The notes under the pieces: generated by a model
Seen by the model: the letters and a program-made list of their open reading frames with translations, nothing else
Told to the model about the DNA's origin: nothing
Database searches by the model: none
Shown here: one piece after another, positions 45,954 through 57,866 of the stretch
How positions within the stretch are numbered: the first letter of the stretch is position 1
How the letters are laid out: every line of letters starts with the position of its first letter
Assembly (NCBI RefSeq): GCF_027942865.1
Contig: NC_134519.1
Location: forward strand, 16,935,248 to 16,999,247
Reading direction: 5' to 3'
From: Odontesthes bonariensis
Taxonomy: Eukaryota; Chordata; Actinopteri; Atheriniformes; Atherinopsidae
Length of the DNA: 64,000 nucleotides
Program-made: the position numbers and the translations under genes

Positions 45954-48356
45954 TCACACTGGTTGATGCAAACGTTGTGTATGTCTGTGTGTATAATTGT
46001 AAAGAAACTTCCTGCTGTCGAGGCAGGGTGTGTTTGTAAAAGGGATTTTTTTAATAGGTCAATGAATCATCCTGCTGAGTTAAAGGTTCTGCACAGTCAT
46101 GGAGACATACCTCCCAACTCCCTTGGCCAATATTATGACGCATGGAGTATGTACGTGACCTCCGTGCTGTTGGTGGTGTAATCAGATACATGTCAGTTGT
46201 GCAGTGTTTATTGATCTCAAGCTGATGTTTTAAGTAGCCGGAAAAAAAGAAAAAAAAAAGATCTTACCAACTTGCGATGTCACGGTGACGATGTGGAGCA
46301 TGGTGCTAATTTACTGCAATGCATTTACTATTTAGCATAATTCATAACTCTAATTTCAGATTATCAGAGAAGTTCTAATCAATGGTAGTGAAAAGGTCAT
46401 GTTTAGAAATGTGCAATAGTTTGGACTCCTTATGGTCCAAAAAAGAAATGAGCAGTGAATAAATGCAACAGAGTGAAACATATGAGAAGACCACAGTATT
46501 TGCTATAAATTGTACTTGGAGCTTGTAAGTACAGTAACGCCAAACTAAAAGGCTAATGGATGATTGTTTTTAGTTATTCAGATAACATTATGGTTATGTC
46601 TATAACTTTTAAAGTGTTGATCTAAAAGTGTTTGAGTTGCTACAAACAGTGGTAACTTTAAAGGCTACTGAATACTCAATTTTATTATAAAGAAATGGCT
46701 TCGTAAATTTTTTGCTCTGGATAACACATTTCAACTTCGACTCAAATATCGCTGGTAGACATGGTAAATGGTTCAAATTGAATTGAATTGCATGATACTT
46801 TATCAATAATACATTAATCACACCTTGTCAGTTTTGTTATAATTACTTGTAAAAATAACAAGTTTTATACTCCACCAAATGTTTTTTATTTGGAAAAAAA
46901 AAATTCCCCCATTACTATATAATATAAATCAGTTTATATGTGATGGCAAAACAACGAGCAAAAACTAACTGTTGGGCTGTCTGACATTGGTGGTTATTTC
47001 TAACCCATTGAAACATGAGGCTTTATTTAAAAATGAAAAAAAAAAAGAGAAAAAACTGCAACTGTTTTCTATTTCTCAACTTGAGATACCTGAAATACAA
47101 ACCATTTGAGAAGTTAAACCTTCTGCTTTAACTGCAAACTACTGTCTTTGCCATCAATATCTTGAAAATGCTGAATATTCTAAGCATTATGATCAGCGCA
47201 CATCCATCTTGGTAATGAAAGGACGTGCGTATTCACAACAGATAGCAGTTTTTTGTTTATTTATGTTAGCTGTATCCTGTAATATTGGTCGAAAGCAAGA
47301 GGGCCAACTTAAGGGTAGTTTCTTATATATGTGTCTTGTTCGGGTTATCATGCATAATTTTAGTAGTCCAGAGGCTATTTGAGCCAGTCGACGCTGAAAG
47401 ATAAAATTAGCAAAAATCCCCTGCAGGGGACGCATGTTCTCTCCGGGTATTCCGGCTTCCTCCCACCGCCCCAAAACACACATCTTAGGTTAATTGGTGT
47501 CATGGTTGTTTGTCTCTGTGTGGCCCTGTGGTGGGAGCCCCAGCCCCACCGTGACCACGGGTTAGATTGAGTTGGTGTAGAAAATGGATGGATATTCTCA
47601 TTTGGTTGAGAGTCCCATATGAGCTTCACAAGATTCCCCCTCGTCTCCGCTTTCTAGGAACCTCTTAAAGGCTGCGATTTATTACTACTGTGTATAGAAT
47701 GAATGAAGAGCGAGGAAAGCTCTATTTATTCAAATAAAATGTATTTATCTATTGAATCAAATTCTACATTGAATAAATGTATCTATGTTACAGAACATCC
47801 GTGCCATACAAGGTTTAAACAAGTCTTACTGGATACCAGGTAGACACTTTACGTTGCCAAATAACTGCTCACATTCACAGAACGTCCCAAATCACTCTCT
47901 GACTCAATATCTGGAGCATGTGGCTACCTTAAAAAAAAAACACAGCATTTTTATACATAAGTAACAGCTGGGCAGTTTTATGGGATGGGAGTGGAAAGGC
48001 AGCTTTAAGTGATCTGAAATGGTTCACATTTCTCATTGTTTAATTTTCATTGCTGTTCTAGTTGCCATAAGCACACACAGCAGCCTGGTAGCTGTGTATG
48101 TAAAAGGTAAACATTATGTTGCAAAAGGAAATGAGCAGTTGAAGTCCACACACATTTAGGAGAATTAAAATTGTATACACAAGAACATTTCAGAATTACT
48201 TCCCAAGAGACTTTAAGAAGTAGCATGCCGTGCACTTCCTCTCAAGACTCAGCTTTATGAACAATTCAACAAGTCATCTCTTGAAAATCAGACCAACGTA
48301 GGGCAGAAAATAACGATGACACAATGAAATATCTTATCAGACTAGTCTATAAAACA
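45954..48356. other. intergenic between fold-back element and higd1a 3' end
   Basis: Contains one repeat copy at 47410-47600 (+ orientation). Otherwise AT-rich, nothing recognised. Confidence 0.65.
47410..47600 (+). repeat. fish interspersed repeat copy, truncated
   Basis: Blocks ATGTTCTCTCCGGGTATTCC, GGCTTCCTCCCACCGCC, GTTTGTCTCTGTGTGGCCCTG and the AAAATGGATGGAT end. Same family as 43990, 49567 and 60515. Confidence 0.8.
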
Positions 48357-48362
48357 TTTATT
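48357..48362 (-). terminator. higd1a: poly(A) signal of higd1a
   Basis: AATAAA on the minus strand about 800 bases past the stop at 49168; implies a 0.8 kb 3' UTR. Not the only candidate. Confidence 0.45.
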
Positions 48363-49167
48363 GTGACAATATAATTTACAATTGATAAATAAAATGTTTT
48401 TTTCACTTTATTTCATGTCATTTATTTTATTATGTAATGGATATTGCATAAAATGACCCACTTCATTTCCTCAAAAAAACTTGTACTTTTGGTCTGGGAT
48501 AATGATTTAGGGTTTTTTCCTACTTCGATGTGGTACTTCTCTATGCAGTGGGATACTATAATCTGCTCTATTGAGTCAAAAACAACTCAAACTTTTCTTT
48601 ATAAATAATAAGTTCAAACACCATCCTTGAGGTTCCCCAAATACAGTGGGGTACCCTTCTTACAAAAAAAAAATTGGCTCAGGAGCAAAAGTGTTTCCAT
48701 TCACTAGTTCAGTGAATAAAATAATACATCTCGTATGTGATAAGAAAAAAATGACATGAAATAGAAGCCATTGGTGTCATTCTAAAGTCCATGCTGAGCC
48801 TCGCCATACCAAATGTCAAAATATATGATGTGCTGCACGTCGTCTAATTTTCTTTTACATTTCACTCAGAAATCGTCCGTAATGCCCCCTTTCCAGACAA
48901 CAGACATCCACCAGCTGGCTTCCCAAACACAGTGTATCGAGTATTTAAACAGATGAGCTCAATACACCTTCCGAATACAGAAGTGACAGCATACCTCTTG
49001 TGTCTTTTATAGAAGAAGGAAGTGTCATTATTTAGTTATGACTACAGTGTATGGGCGCATCTGAAGGCAGGTGTGCAAAAATACGACATGTGTAAAACAA
49101 ACGTTGTACACACCTTAATATGAGGCAATATCAAGGGGACATAAAATTTTAGTGCGAGAGTCTTTGT

Positions 49168-50404
<1,237 letters not shown>

Positions 50405-50498
50405 CTCGACTAAAAGGGAACAGTAAGACATTCAGTGTTATTATTATTGTCCAAACTCAGTATACCCCCGTTAATTTGGATAAAAATGTATTCGTATG

Positions 50499-50523
50499 TT
50501 AAAAAAAAAAAAAAAAAAAAAAA
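50499..50523. repeat. poly(A) tract of about 25 bases
   Basis: Homopolymer in the higd1a 5' intron. Confidence 0.9.
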
Positions 50524-50906
50524 GTAATTGGCAAAGTCAATTGCAGGAAATCTCTCAGTTCTACCCTATAAAACTGCTCAAGAACAGTCTTTAGAGTCAT
50601 CCATCCAATGCTGGTCTATAACACGTTATTCAAGCTAAGGTGACACATGAAGGGCAGAGAGACGACACATCTTTTCAGGCCTACCGTTTAATAACCACAC
50701 ATACAGCCCATCATAACACGCAGGAAACAATATTCAATCGTAACATTCCATTTATAATACGGTCTGTCGAAACGGGTTCAAATTCCTGTTCGAGGCCAAA
50801 ACTCACTCAGAACAGAACAGACTGTACAACAGTCGAGAGCGTGGATTAGCAACTGTTGGCTGATAAAGTCTCTGTTTCAGTATGTGAGAGGTGGAGAAGT
50901 TCTTAC

Positions 50907-51000
50907 CGTTATGAGAACCGTGTGTCTGTTTGAATCCCTCGCGAAGCAAACTGTTGTTTGATATTTTGAGAGTCTCCCAAACCACAGTTCGCACGAAAGG
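50907..51000 (-). other. higd1a: probable higd1a 5' non-coding exon
   Basis: Strong donor CATAACG|gtaaga at 50907 on the minus strand, about 500 bp upstream of the coding start; the 5' limit is unknown. Confidence 0.4.
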
Positions 51001-53466
51001 AGGAAGTAATAAGCCGGGTAGCACGAATATATAATATATCGACTCACTGCGCATGTCTGATGTCAGCCATGAGTGCGCTATGTTCACAAACACCGGCAAA
51101 ACGACGAATTTTTGAATGAATTGTTTCGTTCGTGCTGAATCTTTGACATTGCACACTGCTGTTGGGCTATATTATTTCAGTGAGACTAAGAATCCATTGT
51201 GAGTAGACAAACATCCATGTGTATGAAGACAGCGAAAGGTCTTGCTCGATAATTGATCCCTTACCCTTCGTAGTCCTCAGGTGGCAAAAATAATAATAAG
51301 AGCGGGAAGTAGGGGGAAAAAAGACTAGCCTTGTGTTTACCGAATGTTGAACAAACTAGCAAAAATCATTTAGCTACGGCAGACAGTTTTGTTCATTCTT
51401 CATTTAATTTTAAATGCAAAAATATCACAATATAATAATTCCTAGGTGTTGTGAATGCAACATTGGTTACATGCGTAGATGGCCTGTGACGGTGAAACTG
51501 AATATTCCCAGCGTCTTTACTGGTCAAAGGTGAAAAGTCCAGTTCTTTTCGCGACCTAGTCCACTCTTTCTCTAACTATATGTTAGTCTTCGCTGTCGTG
51601 CGATTCTTTCGTGGACTATATCCTCCTGTTACAAAGTGGTAGGCCTACAGTTCGACTTTCTAGTGTTAAAACGAAGGTGGGGAAAACAGGGAAGTAAATA
51701 TCTTGCCTCACTCGTTAGTCTCTGGGATTACGTAAGATTGTACCAACATTAGGCCGATTTCAGACCAGAGCGTGGCGTGGCGGCAGCGAAACGACGGCAG
51801 TAGGCCTGTCTCACGTTTCTTCTGCAACGCGACAATATGAATAATATTATTACGATTATTGATAATTTAAAGCATTTTAAGCAGCTCACTTGTGAATATT
51901 AACTTAAATATCTTGCATTTCTCCCAACTATGCCACCTTAAAATTGTCAGCAAAAACAACTTGAGATGCCAGCTCTCACCCAGAGTTTGTTTGAAGCCCC
52001 CAACCACTGACACTATAAAGCCAGAAGACATGGAGGGGATTATTTGTATCACTTTTTGCACATAACTGAACCTACAGCCCTAATGTGACATAGCCAAATG
52101 GAAATACCATAGCAAGTTCTAGTCTCACTCAAAGATTTTTTTTTTCAACTGTATTTATGGAATTACACTCCTAAACTTAAGCAGCAGAATAAATCTTTTG
52201 TTTTCTTGATACAGCGACTGCGGCTTCTCATGTTTTTTTTCTATGACAGCTTCATCCTTCTTAACAACATACATCAAAAACAGCCTTGAAGCCTTAATAA
52301 GCCTGTGGCATTTTCTTTATGCAATTATGGGCTCAGCATCCACTGATCATGCACCAGACCCTGATGATGAGCACTGTAGATTAAAGCAGATAGAAAACGA
52401 AAAAAATTAGGACGTGAAATCAAGCGCTGCTTACTTCTCAGACAACAAAAAGAACACAATCATCACCCCCCCACCCACTTTATTTTTTTTTTCAATTTGA
52501 ATTAGAATTTTGTTGTGTAGTGTAACACCGTAGTGTCCCATATTTTGAATATGGGACACTTTTTTTCACTTTTCAAACAGTCCGTTTAATTTGTCTCTCA
52601 AGTGTTGAGGAGATATTAAAAATTATCAGTTGGAATAAGATTTAAAACTAAACTATTGCAGGATTCCAACTTCTGTGGGATTTCACGGGAAAAAGGCTCA
52701 GTACAACCTTATTCTAAGGGAACTGGGGTGGTCAGTTCTGAACATTACTGTGACGGTGGGTGATGAGAACAAAGTGCACAGCTCCACTTAGAGGCGAGCT
52801 TGTGAATAAACAGTATGGTGAAACTGAGCAGCTGAAGAAAGCCAAATTAAAATGTTGCACGATCGACACAGAGTCAGTTAATTAAAGCCATCGTTGGGAA
52901 AGAATATTTTATTCTAATATCAACAGTTTGTGTATTCGATGGAAATCTGTCCTCAGCCACCGTCTTATGATAAACAAAAAGATCTCAGTGGCAAACAAAA
53001 TGCATGTCTGGCAGATTTTCATGCAACATTCATTCATCTCCACTGAACACAAAAAGTCCATCCATTATCCATTTGGGGACTGTTGGTCAGATTTTGCTTT
53101 GGGGCCACACTTTGCATCATGAATACTGAATGATAACTAAATGACCCACCCTCATATATAAACGTGTGATAACACAATAAAAGATTCTTCATGTGGAGAC
53201 TTGATGCAAAGTCAGTGAATCTACAGGCCATGATTTGAGATCACATTTGGCTACTTGAAGGTGTCCCTATAATACTCGACAAACTCAGAATATTTTACTG
53301 TACTTTTCTTTTGTGAGAATTATTTGCATATGCAATGTGGCAAAACATTGCAAATTTGCACCGCTGTCATGTTTACTTTAAACAAAAGTCCAATTCCATT
53401 GCTTGTCGAAATGACATTTTCTTGGGTACGCTTGTTTCATTCAACTGAAAGCACAGCATACAAACT

Positions 53467-53475
53467 TGACCTTGG
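53467..53475 (-). promoter_or_regulatory. LRH-1/NR5A2-type half site
   Basis: CCAAGGTCA on the minus strand fits YCAAGGYCA. It is 1.36 kb upstream of the cyp8b1 ATG; mammalian CYP8B1 is activated by LRH-1. The motif is short and may be chance. Confidence 0.4.
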
Positions 53476-53517
53476 CTAAACCCAGTGGATTCAGTTGCCA
53501 CAGCTGACAATTACTAT

Positions 53518-53531
53518 CCAGTAGGTGGCAC
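53518..53531 (+). promoter_or_regulatory. CTCF-like motif
   Basis: CCAGTAGGTGGCAC matches the CTCF core CCASYAGRKGGCR. It lies between higd1a and cyp8b1. Confidence 0.45.
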
Positions 53532-54127
53532 TACTTGTCCACTGATGAAGCAACGCTTAAGGAAAAGACTGAAGGTCTATTGTGTTGATTTTGCTAACAA
53601 AATGACTCTTGACAAAAACTTGTGAGACAGTTTTTTAAGTTGCTTGTTTAGCATTAGAATATATATATATCAAGGACAATCTATGTCTGTGCATTTTCCA
53701 ACTCTCATCCACTTTTTAAACAATTTGGCCTGTTGGGGCTTGTACGACCTTGTAAACGGACAATAAATAGCTCAGAAAAACACGCCTCCTCTGAAGGAAC
53801 AGATAGTCCTGCTAATATTGGTCTAAAAGTACATATACATAAGTCATTGTGAAACCCTAGTATATACTTTACCTTGATTCTTCAACTTTTATGCAAACCA
53901 AATAATAATCCACACAATGTGGTGGAAAGCAGTAAAACGAGAGAAAATACAGATGTTTCACTGATGCATTTGAGTTCATGGTTATCAAGATAACATTAAA
54001 TGCATATCTCTTTGTGAAACTCTTATCAGTAAGGACAGCCAACTCGAGCACAGTTTCGCAATTGTGCATAAATATTTAATCTTTGTAAGAGGGCTGCGAT
54101 GGTTGTGGGTCACACTGTTCAATCTGC

Positions 54128-54139
54128 AGTTCAAAGTCA
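54128..54139 (+). promoter_or_regulatory. DR1-type (HNF4-like) element
   Basis: AGTTCAAAGTCA, two half sites one base apart, 694 bp upstream of the cyp8b1 ATG. HNF4-alpha is a known CYP8B1 activator in mammals; use here is inferred. Confidence 0.4.
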
Positions 54140-54672
54140 AGATTTTCCAAAGAAGACTTTCTTCCCTTTTTTTACTCTTCTCTAGAAGTCATAACACACA
54201 TATATATTGCTTATCAGTATAAACACGGGATAATGTCACTGTTTTAATCTATTTTGTCAATAAAAAGGAAATTTTATGATGTCATACTCTAAAGGAAGTA
54301 AGACAGATATAAGAATAACGTAGTTCCACGTTAAAACAACACAGTCTACCATTGGGTCAGGAGGACTTTTCTGACACGATTTAAACTGAACTGACCATGC
54401 AGTTTTACATACAGTTTTCTATCATAGTAATCCAAATTTAATAAGTGAATTTGATTTCCCAATTGATGATATGTCTGTAAACTTACATCCCTAATGATTA
54501 ATGGTGTTTCTCAACTATTTACAAACTCTAGACACAGGGAGATGCACATCTGTAATTTCTCTTCTTTCTTTAAGAGCCAATTTATCCTTCTTCCATAAAA
54601 CTATGAAAAGGTTAACAGGCCCTTGTGTTTTCATTTTATGACTATCATGTTTTAAAATGCCAAATAAAAGCG

Positions 54673-54682
54673 CATAAATAAA
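54673..54682 (+). promoter_or_regulatory. cyp8b1: possible TATA box of cyp8b1
   Basis: CATAAATAAA about 150 bases upstream of the ATG. There is no other TATA-like candidate close by. Confidence 0.4.
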
Positions 54683-54832
54683 GTTGTCATTTCCTGTTTC
54701 AGTGGAAACAGTGAGCGTGTGGTTCCTGGAAGGCTGAGGTCTACTCAGTGGAGGGTGGAGCTAAAGTCTCTTTATCCTGCAGAATGTGGACTTAAACTCC
54801 AACTTACTCTGAGGCTGCCAAAGGAATCAGTT

Positions 54833-56362
54833 ATGGGGCTGCTGCTGCCGATCCTTCTTGGTTTTTTTGTCGCTCTGTTTGGAGGGCTGTATATTCTTGG
54901 AGTTTTTCGACAGCGGCGACCAGGAGAACCCGCCTTGGATAAAGGCCTCATTCCTTGGTTGGGTCATGTCCTAGAATTTCGAAGAAACTCGTTGAAGTTC
55001 TTAGAGAGGATGAAGCAAAAACATGGTGATGTTTTCACGGTACAGATAGCAGGATTTTACATCACATTCCTTCAGGATCCTCTGTCTTTTGGGGCATTTG
55101 TTAAAGAGAGTCGAGAAAAACTGGACTTCAACAACTTTGCTGCACAGTTGGTCCAGAGAGTGTTTGGTTACAAAGCTGTTGAAGGTGATCACCAAATCCT
55201 CCATATGTCTAGTAACAAGCACTTGAAGGGAGAAGGCCTGGAAGTAATGACACAAGCCATGATGAGTAATTTGCAGAACCTGATGTTGCACAGTATCGGC
55301 TCAGATCAAAGAACCTGGAAGGAAGATGGACTGTTCATGTACAGCTACAATATTGTTTTCAGAGCTGGCTATTTAGCCTTATTTGGTAATGTGCCACACA
55401 AGTCAGAGGGAAGTGAGGAGAAAGCCAAAGAGAAAGACCGATCTGAATCAGCTGCTTTATTTGATGAATTTCATAAATATGACCAACTCTTTCCAAACCT
55501 GGCATATGGAGTCCTCTTTCCAAAGGAAAAGAGAGAAGCTGACAGGTTACAGGATTTCTTTTGGGATGCTCTGTCAATGCAGAACATGAAGGCCAAGGAC
55601 AACATCAGTCGCTGGGTATGGGACATGCAACAGGCCAAGGAGGAGATGGGTATGAACGAGACAATGATCAACAAGTACATGTTTGTGCTTCTTTGGGCCT
55701 CTCAGGGTAACACGGGGCCTTCATCATTTTGGCTGCTTCTATTCCTCATGAAACACCCCGAGGCCATGTCAGCTGTGAGGGAAGAGGTAGATAAAGTTCT
55801 GAGAGAGTCTGGGCAGGAGGTCCAACGCGGGGGCCCCTTAATCGATCTGACCCGTGAAATGCTGATGAAAACACCGGTCCTGGACAGCACCGTAGAGGAG
55901 ACCCTCCGACTTACCGCTGCACCCCTCCTCACCAGGGCAGTGCTTCAGGATATGACCCTCAAGATGGCCGATGGTCGCCAATACTTCATTCGCAAAGGGG
56001 ACAGAATGGCAATTTTCCCTTACAATGCTGTACATCTTGACCCAGAGATCCACCCTGATCCTCATTCGTTTAAATATGACCGTTTTCTGAACCCCGACGG
56101 CAGCAAAAAAACTGATTTTTACAAAGCAGGGAAGAAGGTGAAGTACTATAACATGCCCTGGGGTGCAGGAGTCTCCATGTGCCCTGGGCGATTCTTTGCC
56201 ACCAATGAGCTAAAACAGTTTGTTTTCCTCATGTTGGTCTATTTTGACTTTGAGCTGATGAATCCTGACGAGAAGATACCTGAAATTGACTCCAAGCGAT
56301 GGGGCTTTGGATCGATGCAGCCAATCAGAGATGTTCAGTTTCGATACAGACTCAGATATTAA
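54833..56362 (+). CDS. cyp8b1: sterol 12-alpha-hydroxylase CYP8B1, intronless
   Basis: ER cytochrome P450 that 12-alpha-hydroxylates 7-alpha-hydroxy-4-cholesten-3-one, committing bile-acid synthesis to cholic-type products. One uninterrupted 509-codon frame; mammalian CYP8B1 is also intronless. The N-terminal anchor is at residues 3-23 (LLPILLGFFVALFGGLYILG). The basic/proline hinge is RQRRPGEPALDKG. The I-helix block WASQGNTGPSSFW is at about 288-300, where CYP7/CYP8 enzymes carry Asn. The K-helix ExxR is E356-R359. The heme loop MPWGAGVSMCPGRFF has its ligand at Cys450. The tail block RWGFGSMQPIRDVQFRYRLR is also CYP8B1-like. The frame is open 38 codons further upstream to 54719, but the internal ATG gives the family's length and anchor. 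The 3' UTR may end at ATTAAA near 57042. Confidence 0.96.
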   Translation: MGLLLPILLGFFVALFGGLYILGVFRQRRPGEPALDKGLIPWLGHVLEFRRNSLKFLERMKQKHGDVFTVQIAGFYITFLQDPLSFGAFVKESREKLDFNNFAAQLVQRVFGYKAVEGDHQILHMSSNKHLKGEGLEVMTQAMMSNLQNLMLHSIGSDQRTWKEDGLFMYSYNIVFRAGYLALFGNVPHKSEGSEEKAKEKDRSESAALFDEFHKYDQLFPNLAYGVLFPKEKREADRLQDFFWDALSMQNMKAKDNISRWVWDMQQAKEEMGMNETMINKYMFVLLWASQGNTGPSSFWLLLFLMKHPEAMSAVREEVDKVLRESGQEVQRGGPLIDLTREMLMKTPVLDSTVEETLRLTAAPLLTRAVLQDMTLKMADGRQYFIRKGDRMAIFPYNAVHLDPEIHPDPHSFKYDRFLNPDGSKKTDFYKAGKKVKYYNMPWGAGVSMCPGRFFATNELKQFVFLMLVYFDFELMNPDEKIPEIDSKRWGFGSMQPIRDVQFRYRLRY

Positions 56363-57187
56363 ACCACTCAAACCACAACACAACCCCCTGATTTTTGTAA
56401 TATCTATGAGGTTTTCATTTGACCTACGGCACAATGAAATGTTTTTATTGTTATGATAGCGACCAAGCACATTAAGAGCACACACCAGTGGTATTTTCTA
56501 GATTGCGAAACATTATCAAAATGATAATTTTTTTCCTCTGATATATCATATACAATCTCTTCTGCTTGGGAATTCCAGAACAGAGGATGATGTCATCCAG
56601 TCAACGATAATTTCCATGAAAAAATGCAGTTTGACAATGATGACTGTTAATATTGTGAATGCTTTTGGAAAGTTGTTTTTCTTTTTGTTTCCATTTTATT
56701 TCCAACACGCAGTTGTTCATTTTCACTTGTTCTATGCTACATTGTGAAATGTGTCAACAAGTTTTGTGACATTAATCGATAATGATTTGCACAATAGTTA
56801 GGCATAACGCTTCATAGAAAAGCCAACAACAGAATTCAAACTCAAATGTATCTTTTGCAATCAAATTTGATCAATTGATGAGCTGTTTTTTCTTTCTTTA
56901 AAAAAAACTTTTGCTGGTTTTGGAATGGTTTTGAATTTGTTGAAAAAGGAGAGAAGAGGGACTGGAGTTGTTATTCCATAAAAACCTTTTCTGATACTTT
57001 GCTATGGTAAAATTGTATGACGTTTTTCGAATGCATGTCTCATTAAACAAGTGAACACAACCCCTCTATTCATCTACTCAGTTTGCTTTGTTGTGTTTAC
57101 TTATACCTTTTCTGGACATTGGTAGGAGCAGAGGTTCACTTAGATACTGGGGCATAGGCCATTTAAGTGGTTTTGATTTAGTCCCAA

Positions 57188-57240
57188 TAATTATTATTAT
57201 TATTTTTTTTTTTCCTTTTGTGTGTGTGTGTGTGTGTGTA
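57188..57240. repeat. (ATT)n / T run / (GT)n simple repeats
   Basis: ATTATTATTATTATT, a T run and GTGTGTGTGTGTGTGTGTGT, back to back. Confidence 0.85.
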
Positions 57241-57606
57241 TTTTACTTTTTACCACTGTCTGAATGTCAGACCAGTCAAGTAATAAAACGTTCAATCTCT
57301 GGAATTTCGTATTTAACTTCTCCGTGTACTATCTTTAAAGTACATTTACAACATTAACTTAGTTGAAAAAAAAACTTTATTATGCACTAATTTGTCAATT
57401 GAATTAGAAACAATGTTCTACTACTTTTTCTACATCTACTCACTACTGTAGCTGTGGCATATCAATAACTCAGTTGGGAACCTTGTTTGTCATGTATTTA
57501 GCATTTGTTCTATCATTGAAGACGCATGCGCTTAGATAGTTCTAACAGACTGAGTTCACTGGGAGGTCAAGGTTAGAGATTTTACTCAGCCACGTCCTTT
57601 TTCAAC

Positions 57607-57628
57607 GAAAAGTTGAAAGTGAAAGTTT
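57607..57628 (+). promoter_or_regulatory. ISRE/IRF-like element
   Basis: From 57607 to 57628 GAAA steps recur: GAAAAGTTGAAAGTGAAAGT. GAAAGTGAAA is the IRF core (GAAANNGAAA). It lies about 30 bases upstream of a TATA box, the spacing seen in fish interferon-stimulated promoters. Confidence 0.55.
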
Positions 57629-57656
57629 ACTCAGCTCTGCTCAATTAGATCATGTG

Positions 57657-57662
57657 TATAAA
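57657..57662 (+). promoter_or_regulatory. TATA box downstream of the ISRE
   Basis: TATAAA in GTGTATAAACATATATAT. The AT-rich surroundings weaken it. Confidence 0.45.
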
Positions 57663-57728
57663 CATATATATACATATATATAGCAAGAAGGTTGCTGGAT
57701 TGAATAAAAAAAAGTTGTGTGTGTTAAA

Positions 57729-57866
57729 ATGAGGAGCAAAGGTCGCTTTGATTGTGAACCTTATCTCCAAACTGCTCTGTTGCAGCAAGAAGAATCAATC
57801 ATTTGGCTGCAACTGGTTATCCTTGTTGGTCTCTGTTTCGATGGCTGTATAATGTTGCAGGTTTCA
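57729..57866 (+). CDS. possible first exon of an interferon-responsive membrane protein
   Basis: ATG 67 bases past the TATA box, context AAAATGA. 46 codons read MRSKGRFDCEPYLQTALLQQ, then a hydrophobic IIWLQLVILVGLCFDGCIML, up to a donor-like TTTCA|gtgagc. A charged N-terminus followed by one membrane segment would suit a type II protein such as a TNF-superfamily or C-type-lectin-like member, but no family motif is visible. I found no convincing next exon. Without splicing, the frame stays open to 58058 (110 residues from this ATG). Confidence 0.3.

Larger units (their letters stand above)
51001..54660. other. intergenic between higd1a and cyp8b1 (3.7 kb)
   Basis: No gene recognised; the ACKR2 gene that I recall here in mammals is absent. 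It holds a palindrome with a T run (52532-52566), a CTCF-like site (53518), an NR5A2-type site (53467) and a DR1-type site (54128). Confidence 0.6.

Noticed and set aside
51769-51781. GAGCGTGGCGTGG as a pair of hypoxia response elements for higd1a
   Set aside because: Two GCGTG cores are present, but the five-base motif is too short, lies over 750 bp from the proposed first exon, and may belong to a repeat.
54719-54832. 38-codon upstream extension of CYP8B1
   Set aside because: It would place the membrane anchor internally; starting at 54833 gives the family's usual N-terminus and length. 54719 is not an ATG.
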